Shown: positions 46,889-57,457 of the stretch, one piece after another
Position numbering within the stretch: position 1 is the stretch's first letter
How the letters are laid out: each line of letters opens with the position of its first letter
The notes under the pieces: generated by a model
What the model was told of the DNA's origin: nothing
Databases searched by the model: none
What the model saw: the letters and a program-made list of their open reading frames with translations, nothing else
Source: Penium margaritaceum
Lineage: Eukaryota; Streptophyta; Zygnematophyceae; Desmidiales; Peniaceae
Direction: 5' to 3'
Assembly: GCA_023375785.1 (NCBI GenBank)
Contig: SZWC01001622.1
Coordinates: forward strand, 135,359-199,358
Length of the DNA: 64,000 nt
Program-made: the position numbers and the translations under genes

Positions 46889-47534
46889 TGTTGTGATTTG
46901 TGACGTCCCTATTGACATGTACAGTTTATTGTGACCACTCGGCCATGTCCATACCCGTGCAGATCTCTGATGCAGACCCTGGAGGCACCAGTGCGTCATC
47001 TAGTGGCGGATCACCATCTTGGAGCTGACCGACGACCGTTCCTGAGCTCTGGACGCTACCCGGGACCTCTTGCAGTTTTTCTAAAGCACACACGAGTTTA
47101 TCGGTGGACTAGCTGTGGGCCCGATTTGCATGTTTTTTATATTATGTGTCAGCCTCTTGATGCCTGATGCATGCATGTGACCAGTCATAGCGTCCAGCTT
47201 CTGATTCTGCACGTCCAGGTTCAGACGGCGTAGCATTCTGACATGTCTGCGTAGAGTTACGGCCAAAACAGTGGTCTTAGGCCGGTTTCTAGGACAGATA
47301 TTGCACTACCGCGTGCGACACCCGCCGTGCGCCGCGGCAGGTACTTATGCCATGGACCTGTCATTTTTCATCTCTCTTTGCAAATGCTATTAAGGCATTT
47401 TGACACTTTGCCTTGTGTCTCAAAGCTAGACCCTTGGCGTTGTGTGCACGACTTGTGACTGTCATCACCGTCTGACCAGGCACTGATGCTTAGTCAGTGG
47501 TTGTGTCGCTAGGAAGCTTCCAAGCATCTTCTCA
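46889..47534 (+). repeat. 5' LTR of element A
   Basis: 646 bp, TG...CA ends. It contains the family-conserved ACGGCCAAAACAGTGG and CATGCATGTGACCAGTC segments also seen in the element C LTR. Confidence 0.95.
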
Positions 47535-47546
47535 TGGTATCAGAGT
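47535..47546 (+). other. primer-binding site of element A
   Basis: TGGTATCAGAGT, the initiator-Met site with the last base changed, directly after the LTR. Confidence 0.92.
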
Positions 47547-48155
47547 GGTGAGACAGTTCTCACCGAGCTGCGCAATAGAGTCGCAGCAGAGCAGCAGCAA
47601 TGAGAGCCACAAGTGCAGCAGATCCAGCGGGACCGGTCGACGACAGCAGACCGCCGGCGACGTCGCTCACCACCTCCATGTGAGACTGCAGTCGCCAGCA
47701 GCATTGAGCAGCAGCAGCAACAGTGCAGCAGAGTAGAAGCATTCAGCAGCAGCACAGCAACAGTAGCGGCAGCGGCACGCGGCGGTTGTAGCAGCGTGCA
47801 ACAGCCGCAGCGCACAGCACCAGCCGCAACAGCACGCGGTTGCTGCCACAGCCGCGCACGCAGCGGCGAGGCGGCCGCTCCACACGTAGTCGCGTGGCTA
47901 CTGCTGCGGCTGACGACGCAACAAAAGCAGCAGCCGAGCAGAAGCTGCTGCACAGCTTCCGCGCAACTCCCACGCGGCCGCTGCGTAGCGGCCGCTAGCT
48001 CGCGCAGCAGTCGCGAGGGTTGACAACGACAAAAAAAAAGGGGCGAGCTGACGTCAGCACCTGACTTCATGATTTTTTTTGGGTCGGAGGGTCAAAAGTT
48101 GCCAGCATTTCAACACCTCTAGAAACTCTCCCGGTTTTGCAATCTGACCACTTTG
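47547..48155 (+). other. element A 5' leader, CAG/GCA-rich
   Basis: Runs of CAGCAG and GCAGC triplets (47580-47960) give Gln/Ala/Cys-rich open frames on both strands. Position and triplet bias match the leaders of C and B. No gene is called. Confidence 0.6.
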
Positions 48156-49600
48156 ATGCCTCGGCGCATAATGAGCGGCACCATGGCTCCGTCCGACGAG
48201 AAGGGAAAAGCGGGGATAGATCCCTCTTCTTCCTCCTCAGGGGTCATGAGCCCACGCTCGTAGGCCATTGAGGACCCTCGGAGCCAGCAGGTCGAGATGC
48301 GTCGACTGTAGCAAGAGCAGACTGACGCCATTCGTACACTCATCGAGCTCCTTCGAGGTCATTCCACGACTCCGCGACAGACTTCTGAGGGCGCGGCCGG
48401 GGTTGTACCCTCTACACAGCAGTCATCTCCAGCACCGGAGACAGGAGTTGGAGCCGACCAGCCACCTCTTGAGCCTTGGGATGAGGATCCACACATGCCA
48501 GGCATGGAGGGCGACTCCCCTGAGCGCGTGATTCGTATGCTTCAGGAGCGTATCCATCAGCTTCAGACGAGCATTCGGCCCCTACACACATCCCGCTTTT
48601 CGGTGCTTTGATCGTCGCCTGACCTCCACCCTAGCGACTTCCCTCTTCCCGGCGTGTTTCCCATCTCTCGTCCTTCCCAGCCTGTGGTTTCTCTCCCTAC
48701 GGAGCGGCAACCCAAGGACTTCGAGACGCTGCCTCCCCGGTATGTCAGCGAGGACGGCTTTGACTGCTGGGAGATCCTCTTTCAGGTTTGGGCAACTTCA
48801 GAGGGCGTGTGGCCCTATTACCATAGTCTGCATGAGACTACGGACGGAGCTTAGGTGCTGTCAGCGGCTAGGGCAATGCGCGGGCTCCTCTACGCCATGT
48901 CGCGCGAGACTGTCGTTGACTTCCGCCCGTTCCTTGGCGAGGCGTGCACAGGCACCGGCGCTGATCCACGTAGGGGTTGGGATCTAGCGCTGTCCCTGCT
49001 CGCTGCAGAGACGCATGCCACTCGCGCTGCACACATCCGTGCCTTTCACTCCCTTCGCCAGGGGCCTATCGAGTCCGTAGCAGACCACTCGCGACGCGCT
49101 ACGCGCATCTACACGCGCCTTGGGACTTCAGGAGGTACACAACTATGGGCGCTCCACAGGATCATGCTCGGGATTCGCCTTGAGCATACTGACATCTTCA
49201 CGTGGTACAGCGACGCCGTGCTCGAGCCTTTTTTGGCTTCACTACAGCTTCTTCCATGGGCGCACCATCTTTTCCTCCAGGTGACTTCGGCTCGTGAGGC
49301 AGCCGTGGCTCATCAGGAGACCTCCATTGCTACAGCAGTCGTTACATCACCACCGACGCCCCTCCTGCAGACCTCTTCTCCATCCTCCGCCTCGTCATCC
49401 TCCTCCCCTTCCACCCCGATTACACCGACTCAGACACAAGGTTTCACGGCAACAGCATAGGGGAAGAAGGGGCAACGAAAGCGCGGCTCGGGCCAGTAGC
49501 AGCCGCATCAGCAGGTGTCATCAGGTAGTAGCGGTGGACGCTCCGTTCACTGCTACAACTATGGAGGCGCCCATCGCTACACCGAGTGCCAAAAGCCGCT
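48156..49600 (+). pseudogene. element A Gag
   Basis: Starts at ATG 48156 (MPRRIMSGTMAPSDEKGKAG). The same frame continues with several stops through RHSTTPRQTSEGAAG-type sequence, a capsid-like region (FETLPPRYVSEDGFDCWEIL; HIRAFHSLRQGPIESVADHS; IYTRLGTSGGTQLWALHRIM), a Ser/Pro/Thr-rich linker and a zinc knuckle at 49551-49589 reading CYNYGGAHRYTEC. Its second Cys is Tyr, and the spacing before His is three residues, as in element C. The knuckle is therefore probably dead in this copy. Confidence 0.8.
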
Positions 49601-51376
49601 TGACTGGGCACGGATTACTCGCGGGCTCCGGGCTGCACACTCACTCCGTTCTACATCGAGCAGCACATCCTCCGGACGCACGGCGACCACGACCGCAGCA
49701 GATTCCTCTTCTTCACCAGCGACCAGCGGCGATCCTGACCCACGTGACCGCACCATCGCCAAGCTCCGCCACCTTCTGGTGCTCAGCTTTCAGGGAGGTG
49801 CGAGTGTGTTGTCACATCCAAGTGGTTCACAGACTGTCGGTCCGTCTGTTCTGGTGACCCAGGATGACTCGTGTGGGGGGGCACAGTCGGCATGTGATGA
49901 CGATGGGCCTGAGTGTACAGATTGGATTCATGAGTCTCATTGTTGTGTCCTTCGTCGTTCCTCCCCACCTGCTGTCCAGCGCCCGTCTGAGGCTGAGTGT
50001 TCCATTGCCCGTTGTATAGTGACGTCCTCCAGTCATGATTTTAGCGGCACTTGGATCATCGATTCGGGTGCCACTCATCACATGACGTGTCGTCGTAGTG
50101 ATTTTATCGTTCTCGGCCCTGTTGCGTCTGTCCGTTCCGTCCGCACAGGCTCTGGTCAGTCCTTGCTAGTCCAGGGTGTTGGGGTTTTACATTTCTATGG
50201 TCCCTCTGGCCCCTTGCATCTTTCTGAGGTGCTGTTTGTGCCTGACCTTGAGCTCAGTTTGCTTTCTGTTCGTGCTTGCACATTGATAGGACTCTCTGTG
50301 GAGCACACTGCCGAGTCCGCGAATGTGACTGCTATCGACACACACAGCATTGTTCTCCGTGCCTCTGTTGTGGATGATCTGTATCGTGTCTCCGGACTTG
50401 TGCTCCTTGCTCTCCCTCCCCTTCAGCTCGTGTTTTTGTCACTGGTGTTCGGTCTCCTCATCACCAGCGATTGCTTCATCGCCGTCTGTGTCACGTGGGC
50501 TACGACACTGTGTCAAAGCTCATTTGAACATAGCCTTCCTTCGGTCTGGACGCGGCTTCTTTCGAGAAGCCGCCCAAGACCGACTCCCTCTTCTGTTCCC
50601 AGGGTAAGATGCATCGCTGCACTTACCCTGATTCCCGCTCTCGCGCTCTTTGCCCTCTCGAGTTAGTCCATCCGGACCTCATTGGTCCTCTTCCTGTTGA
50701 GTCTTTGTCCAATCGGGGTCGGTACGTCCTGACTCCGACTGATGACTTCACGCGGATGCGGTGGGTCTACAGCCTGCGCCTGAAGAGTGACGCTGCTCTC
50801 GCGGTTCGCCTCTGGCTAGTGATGGCTGAGCGTCAGTCCCGCCACACTCTACACACCTTCCTGTCGGATCGTGGTGGCGAGTTTCTAGGCGAGATGGATA
50901 GCTTCTTTGCTGAGCACGGGATTTTTCACCAGGTCTTCGCTCCTGGTACTCCTCAGCAGAACGGTGTCTCTGAGCGTTGGAACCACACCATGGAGGATGC
51001 GGTTCGCGCTATGCGATCTGAGTGCGGTCTCCCGGAGTCCTTCGCTTTTGAGGGCTTTGCCTACATGACTTGGGTTTGGAACCGCCTCTCGCACGGTCCC
51101 CTTCCGGACCACGTTACACCGTATGAGCTTTGGTTCTATCACCGTGCTAACCTACGCCTTGCTCGCGTCTGGGGATCCTTGGCTTTTGTGTGGTACACCG
51201 AGGCCCAGCAGGGGTCCAAGGTCTCACCGCGGGACCGCTTGTGTGCCTTCGTCGGCATCTCCCCACGGTCGAAGGCCTGGCAGTTTTGGGACCCTACTCG
51301 TCATCGCATTGTTGAGTCCCGTGATGCACTCTTCTTTGAGTCCCTCACCTACTGTGATCTGACATCGATTATGTAG
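49601..51376 (+). pseudogene. element A protease and integrase
   Basis: The protease motif WIIDSGATHHMTC (DSGA at 50061-50072) lies in a 383-codon frame that leaves phase near 50400, before the pre-integrase. Integrase resumes at 50609-51376 with TPTDDFTRMRWVYSLRLKSD (first Asp, 50741-50746), FLSDRGGEFLGEMDSF (second Asp) and GTPQQNGVSERWNHTMEDAV (Glu), then MTWVWNRLSHGPLPDHVTPY and the copia C-terminal GISPRSKAWQFWDP. All three catalytic acids are kept in one frame here. This is the domain that element C lacks. Confidence 0.9.
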
Positions 51377-53113
51377 CTTCTGTCATCGACATTCCTACAT
51401 GTGAGGTCTCTCGGCAGATGGGGGAGTCTGCGCCTGCGAGCACCTTTCGCCAGGCTGATGTGTCCGTTTGAGCTCCCTCCAATTCGCGGTCTCCGGCTCT
51501 TGATGACCCAACCATCATCGCTTTTGGCTCAGAGACCTCTCCAGCACTACCGGCTTCTACCCCCGTTCCCTCGCATTCCTCACATACCCATGATCCTACA
51601 CCTGTGCGTACTCCTGTGTTCGTACCTGTGTCCGCCGACACTCCTATCTCCGTGCATAGCCCTGCTCCTACTACCACCCCGAGTCCCGTGTCTCCCACAC
51701 CCACATCTCCTCGCACGTCATCACCAACTCTCTTGCCTCAGTCCTCCCCAGTTGCGCTTGTGCCTGTTTTTGAGCCTGAGGTGTGCCCCTCGAGCCCAGG
51801 CTACTCCCGTGAGCCTGGCGGTCGTCTTCGACCGTTGGCCTCCGGAGCACAACGAGTGTCTAGTCCTGCACCCACGCGCTCCACTCGCAGTATCGCGAGT
51901 GGCGATCCCGGCACAAAGGCCCTGGGCCTGAGTGTCCACACTGAGCACACTGAGGTACACCAAGCGTGTCCCGTAGGGCACGATCTTGTCACTCGCGAGT
52001 TCCACATCGCTTGTGATGTAGCAGCCGATCTTGTGGTCGTCAGACCTAACACCGAGGCGTGCGCTCTTGCCACGCAGAGCTCCCCCTCTTTGGTGCCAGA
52101 CCCGGGCACACTGAGGGAAGCTCTCTCATCACAGGATGCTGATGCGTGGCGTGCTGCCTACGAGGATGAGCTTTGCACCATCCGAGAGCACGGAGTTTAC
52201 GAGCTAGTCGACCTTCCACCTGGGAGGAAGGCTATTCAGGTCAAGTGGGTCTTTCACAAGAAAGTGAAGCCAGATGGCCCACTAGAACACCACAAGGCTC
52301 GCTTGGTCGTCAAGGGGTACTCTCAGATTAAGGGCATCGACTACACTGACACCTTCACCCCCTGTCGGCCGCATGACCTCAGCTTGAGCTCTGTTCGGTG
52401 TAGTGGCTAAGCATGACTAGGAACTACACCAAATGGATGTGAACAATACGTTCCTCCATGGCTCTCTGGATGAGGAGATCTACGTGGCTTAGTCACCCGG
52501 ATTTGAGGACGGTGACAAGGTCTGGCGCTTGCGCGAGTCCTTGTACGGCCTCAAGTAGTCTCCTCGGTGTTGGAACCAGGAGATCACTGGCATCCTGACT
52601 CGTGCGGGATATGTACAGAGTGAGGCAGAACCCTCTCTCTTCATCCGACGGACGCCTGAGCAGTTCATCGCCATCGTGGTCTATGTCAATGATCTCCTGA
52701 TCGCGTCTCCTTCATTGGAGGCCGTGAAGGAGGCCAAGGCTGTCCTCTAGACTGCCTACAGGATAAAGGACCTTGGTCCTGCAGCGGTGCTTCTTGGCAT
52801 GGAGATCGTGCAAGACCGCAGACATCGTACTTTACTATTGCATCAGGCGCGATACGCACGGCGTAGTGCCCACGACCTCCTCAGCGCAGTGCCCATGGCC
52901 TCCAAATCTCTCACACTTGATGGACAGGACGCCCTGAAGGTGGAGGATCCCACAGAGCTGGGCGAGATAGTGGATGTGACCTTGTATCTCCGTCTCATCG
53001 GATCTCTGATGTATCTGGCCACTACCACACGTCCTGATATCGCATTTTCCGTCAACCTCCTTGCCCAGTTTTCGCAGGCTCCACGTGCTAGTGTCCTTCA
53101 CGCGGCAATGTGA
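51377..53113 (+). pseudogene. element A linker and reverse transcriptase
   Basis: A Pro/Ser/Thr-rich linker (51400-51800) leads into RT: WRAAYEDELCTIREHGVYEL, PPGRKAIQVKWVFHKKVKPD, QMDVNNTFLHGSLDEEIYVA, LYGLK-stop-SPRCWNQE. The catalytic box reads YVND (52682-52693) instead of YVDD, so a metal-binding Asp is lost. Later LGMEIVQDRRHRTLLLHQAR and TRPDIAFSVNLLAQ complete the domain. Frame changes near 52360 and stops near 52490, 52557 and 52750 add to inactivation. Confidence 0.92.
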
Positions 53114-53646
53114 GTGGTGTGGTACGTGGTCTCCAGGCCGTACTCGGACTCTGCTTTCACCGGCAGTGTTCGGTGGTCCTTGACGGCTACACCGATAGCG
53201 ACTGGGCCTAGAGCCCAGATGGACGCAGTCGCACCGGTTAGGTGTTCCTTCTCGGTGGGACCGCTGTGTCCTGGCGCAACAAGAAGCAGGGCCGCATTGC
53301 ATGTAGCTCATCAGAGGCAGAGTACGTTACTCTGGGTGCAGGGGCTACTGACATGGTATGGCTGCAGCGCTTGTTCCATGAGCTTGGCCTGTCAGTACCC
53401 GCTATCGTGCTTTGCTGTGACAACCAGAGTGCTCTTGCCATTGCAGAGAACTCTGGTATGTTTCATGCTCGCACGAAGCACATTGCGGTCAAGCATTACT
53501 TTGTGCGTGATCTGGTGGAGCGACACGTGATCTCCGTCATTTGGGTTGGAACTAACATGCACCGTGAGGACTTCTTGACGAAGGCACTAGCACACAGAAA
53601 GTTTCCTGGTGGCCATTCGTTCCGTTGGACTTTGCCCCTTGCCTAA
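53114..53646 (+). pseudogene. element A RNase H
   Basis: 53242-53646 is an open 134-codon block with LGGTAVSWRNKKQGRIACSS, SEAEYVTLGAGATDMVWLQR, CCDNQSALAIAENSGMFHAR and KHIAVKHYFVRDLVE, ending before the polypurine tract. The first part (DGYTDSDWA) is present but followed by stops at ~53208 and 53240. It degrades RNA in RNA-DNA hybrids in intact elements. Confidence 0.9.
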
Positions 53647-53754
53647 GAGTGGTTTAGTATGGGGTGTGTCCGTGTTTGTGTCACATTTATCGTTGCACTT
53701 GTTTTTGTACTTGTCTCAGTGCTGCACGTGTATGGACATGCGTAACATCGGGTC

Positions 53755-53763
53755 ATGGGGGAG
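53755..53763 (+). other. polypurine tract of element A
   Basis: ATGGGGGAG immediately before the 3' LTR; it primes plus-strand DNA synthesis. Element B has the same CATGGGGGAG in minus orientation at 55465-55474. Confidence 0.85.
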
Positions 53764-54408
53764 TGTTGTGATTTGTGACATTCCTCTCGACCTGTACAGT
53801 TTACTGTGAGCACTCGGCCGTGTCCACACCCGTGCAGATCCCTGATGCAGACCCTGGAGGCACCAGTGTGTCATCTGGTGGTGGACCACCATCCTGGAGC
53901 TGACCGACGACCGTTCCTAAGCTCCGGACGCTACTTCGGACCTCCTGCAGTTTTTCTGCAGCGCACATGAGTTTATCGATGGACTGGCCGTGGACCCGAT
54001 TTGCATGTTTTTGTATTGTGTGTCCATCGCTTGATGCCTGATGCATGCATGTGACCAGTCGTAGCGTCCGACTTTTGATTCTGCACGTCTAGGTTCAGAC
54101 GACGTAACATTCTGACATGTCTGCGCAGAGTTACGGCCAAAACAATTGTTTTGGGCCGGTTTTTAGGACAGATCTTGCACTGCCGCGTGCGACACCCGCC
54201 GTGTGCTGCGGCAGTTACTTATGCCATGGACCTGTCATTTGTCATCTCTCTCTGCAAATGCTATTGAAGCATTCTGACACTTTGCCTTGTGTCTCCTAGC
54301 TAGACCCTTGCCGTTGTGTGCACGACTTATGACTTTCGTCACCGTCTGACCAGGCACTGACGCCTAGTCAGCGGCTGTGTTGCTAGGAAGCTTCCAAGCA
54401 TCTTCTCA
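53764..54408 (+). repeat. 3' LTR of element A
   Basis: 645 bp, collinear with 46889-47534. It is followed by GAAGG (target duplication) and a 9-bp stub of element B's LTR, then the MITE. Confidence 0.95.
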
Positions 54409-54422
54409 GAAGGCACTCCAGG

Positions 54423-55294
54423 TAATGGTGTTAAATTGAGATCGAGACCGGTCTCGATCTCGATTGTCTCGATTTTGTCTCGTCTCGTTGTCTCATACCG
54501 CAGGACACGAGACAATCTCGAATTGTCTCGAGCGAAACGAGACGAGACCGAGACACGTCACATATTATGCGAGATCGAGACGAGAATCTCGTCTCGCAGT
54601 GTGATTCTCGCTTTTTTTTCCTCTAGACCTGCCACGTGTGCCAACGACGCGACCCACACTGTTTGGAAACGATCGCGGAGGGTCAACATTAACATAACAA
54701 AACATGACGAAGTTATTTTATCGCAAACAAACCAATGAATTTCTGATTCTTCGAGTAGGTTCAACTAGTAAACTATTCTTTCCATATCGATTGACAATAT
54801 TCTTTTCGCTCTTCGTATAATGTTTTTATCTCCACCTGAGCTGGTTGCACATGTCGGGGAGCCGGCAAGTCGTGGAACTGTGTCGTGTCCAATGATCAAG
54901 ACGTAACAACTGTCAGGCGAGGTAGCAAAAATGTACGTCTTAACTTTTGAATATCGGGTTTGAGTTATGAACTTGGTAGTTTGCTCAGGAATATATTTCC
55001 AGCTAAGTTCTTTTTGAAAACGTTCCTCGTAGTCAAAAAGTGCAGTGGTCGCGAAGTGGGTGCATTCTAACAGCTCGTCGCGTCATTTCCCTTGCCCCTC
55101 GCAATGGTGCAAAAGCGAGATTTTCAAGGACGTGAGCAAGACCGAGATGAGACCGAGACAAGCCTAATACAAATCGGTACGAGACCGAGATTTTCTCGTC
55201 CTTTGTACCCGGTACGAGACATCTTGTAACAAAGTGAGAAAAAAATGATTTTGAGATCGAGACATCTCATCTCGATCTCGATTTAACAGGCCTA
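54423..55294. mobile_element. hAT-like MITE (872 bp) in the element B LTR
   Basis: Flanked by a perfect 8-bp duplication ACTCCAGG (54415-54422 and 55295-55302), the size made by hAT transposases. Left end TAATGGTGTTAAATTGAGA and right end (reverse complement) TAGGCCTGTTAAATCGAGA are imperfect terminal inverted repeats, ~20 of 26 positions. Subterminal regions are packed with GAGAC/GTCTC motifs, including a perfect 24-bp palindrome at 54438-54461. The longest ORF is ~100 codons without transposase motifs, so it is non-autonomous. The unfilled site survives in B's right LTR (62733-62740, ACTCGAGG). Confidence 0.9.
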
Positions 55295-55302
55295 ACTCCA
55301 GG

Positions 55303-55464
55303 GACAAGCAGCAACAGCAGTTTGAAGGCATCAATGGCTCCAGCCAGAGCGAACACGCCTGACGCTTCCTCAGGTAGGGCCATTGTCACTTAATCTGTAC
55401 ATGTGTGTGCACAGTGTGGGAGGCAAGAGGGCATAGAGGTGTGAGTGGCTAGCGAACTTCAACA
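55303..55464 (-). repeat. left (3') LTR of element B, part 2
   Basis: Matches 62742-62903, ending CGAACTTCAACA just before the polypurine tract. The 9 bp at 54414-54422 are the short LTR piece stranded between element A and the MITE. Confidence 0.88.
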
Positions 55465-55559
55465 CTCCCCCATGACCCGCAGGCAACCAACCCACACATA
55501 TGAGAAGACAACAAGAGAGGGTCACGAGAGGTGATAGAGATGTACTGGAACCAATCAAC

Positions 55560-56092
55560 CTGTGTCATGTGGACAAATGAGACCAACAGAGTGAACAACA
55601 CTTCTGAATGAGTGCCTTAGTGAGAAAGTCAGCTCTCTGAGACCGTGTGTCCACCTAAGCAACCTGGACGATGCCAGCGGCAATGCACTCACGAACAAAA
55701 TGGTACTCAACATTGATGTGCTTGGTGCGTGAATGATGCATGCCGCTGTTATCACCAATGACCTTTGTGCTTTGATTGTCGTAGGATAGAGTGATGCAAT
55801 GGATGGGTACACGTAGTTGTTGTAGCAAACGACACAATAAGACAGCCTCACACATGCCTCTTCCAAGAGCAACATACTTAGCCTCAGCAGTGTTGCGAGC
55901 AACACACCCTTGTTTGCCAATTTTCCAGGAGACTACAGTGCCACCGACCAGAAAGATATATCCCGTCCAATTGCGGGCATTAGAGTCATGCGCCCAGTCA
56001 CTGTCTGTGAAGCCGTCCACCACGACTGAGGGTTGCGTATGAAAGTACAGCCCAATGCGAGGGGTGGAGAGGGCGTAGCGCACTACTGGCAA
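55560..56092 (-). pseudogene. element B RNase H
   Basis: Contains GFTDSDWAHDSNARNWTGY, GGTVVSWKIGKQGCVARNTA, LSYDNQSTKVI and HHSRTKHINVEYHFVRE, the copia RNase H landmarks. One stop near 55652 (after VQVA) precedes the C-terminal RADFLTKAL segment. It directly precedes the polypurine tract of the element. Confidence 0.88.
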
Positions 56093-56263
56093 TGCTGCCT
56101 CAAGATGACGCTCACGGGAGCACTGGGAGAACTAGGACAGGAAATTCAAAGCAAATTCCACATCAGCGCGGGTGGTCGTGGCGAGGTACATTAAGGAGCC
56201 AAGGACACGGAGGTAATCGGTCACATCAACTGTTTCCCCAAGTGTGGACACCTCCCGAGACTT

Positions 56264-57391
56264 TCATAAGGACTGACCAGCGGGTGTCATGGGAGTGGAC
56301 GCCGTGAGGACTGATGTGAGGAGCGAGGCAAATCGCTCTCCCAGGCTGCGTACATACGCAGTCTGATGGACGTGCAAAGTGCGACGCCCACGGTCACGTT
56401 CCAGCTCCATGCCAAGAAAGATACGAGCTGGACCAAGATCCTTCATCTTGTATGCCGCCTGGAGCAAGGCCTTGGCCGCCGTGACAGATGCGGCGTCAGG
56501 AGAAACAATGAGGAGGTCATCTACGTAGACAAGGATGGCAACAAGTAGTTTGGTGGGGGCACTCAGGAACAACGCGTGGTCCACTATGTTCCTTTTTTAC
56601 CCCCCTTTTTCAAGGGTTGATGTGATCTCTTGGTTCCAACAACGTGGGGACTGTTTCAGGCCATAGAGGGCCTTGCACAAGCGCCATACCCGGTTTGTTC
56701 CATCTGAGAAACCGGGTGGCTCTACCATGTAGATCTCCTCGTCCAACCTACCGTGGAGGAAGGCATTATTGACATCCATTTGCTCAAGCTCCCAATCATG
56801 CTGAGCAACCAAACTCAAGAGAACCCCGGCTGTGGTGTAGCGACCAACCAAGGCGAAGGTCTCGTCAAAATCAACACTGGGGATCTGAGAAAATCCCTTT
56901 GCAGTGAGACGAGCCTTGGACCGTTCAACTGTGTTGTTAGGAATCAGCTTGCGACGGCATACCCATTTGGCAACAACTGCCTTGCGACCTGGTGGGAGGT
57001 CGACAAGCTCGTACACACCATGCTAAGATAGTGCATCAAGCTCGGCCTTCATGACCTGATCGCACAACGAGGAATCTGAGGTTGTGCGCGCGGCATGCAC
57101 AGTCAGGGGCTCCGGGGGCAGTGGGGAGAGCCCAGGGGCAGTAAAGCACGATGCAACATACCCAGCTACAGATGAGGAGAGAGCTGAGTGGAACTCCTCC
57201 TCGATAAGCGAGCAGCCAAGTGCAGTGTTGGGGTGCATGACCGATATTGTAGTGGACAGAGCAGAGGTAGCAAGGCCGATGGCACGGAGACTTGGGTCAA
57301 CGGAGACCACGGGTTGTGATTGAGAGGGGAGTGCCTGGAGGCGCCCACCATGAGTGTAGGGTGATACCGGTTGGATGGATGGCACACGCAC
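56264..57391 (-). pseudogene. element B reverse transcriptase
   Basis: 57391-57023 is the linker and RT approach. 57016-56597 has YELVDLPPGRKAVVAKWVCR, MDVNNAFLHGRLDEEIYMVE and ALYGLKQSPRCWNQE. 56584-56264 has LVYVDDLL (YVDD at 56516-56527, intact), KDLGPARIFLGMELERD and a linker to RNase H. Stops and a small break (~56590) separate the blocks. A TAG at ~57021 splits linker from RT. Confidence 0.9.
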
Positions 57392-57457
57392 GGAGGAGGA
57401 AGGGGCATCAGGATGCTGCTACACAGACTGAGGTGGTGAGGCCACATGGTCAAACGG

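Larger units (their letters stand above)
46889..54408 (+). mobile_element. Ty1/copia LTR retrotransposon, element A, nested in the element B LTR
   Basis: LTRs 46889-47534 (646 bp) and 53764-54408 (645 bp) both run TGTTGTGATTTGTGAC...CATCTTCTCA. The PBS TGGTATCAGAG follows immediately at 47535, and the polypurine tract ATGGGGGAG precedes the 3' LTR. The flanks CAAGG and GAAGG are a 5-bp duplication with one change; the intact LTR of B at 62730 shows the unduplicated site. The internal 6.2 kb has Gag, protease, integrase, reverse transcriptase and RNase H in copia order with many stops. The first 77 LTR bases differ at 9 sites by eye, older than element C. It is the same family as C. Confidence 0.95.

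Noticed and set aside
47540-48070. 176-codon minus-strand Cys/Ala/Arg-rich frame
   Set aside because: Antisense to the CAG-rich leader of element A; low-complexity artefact.
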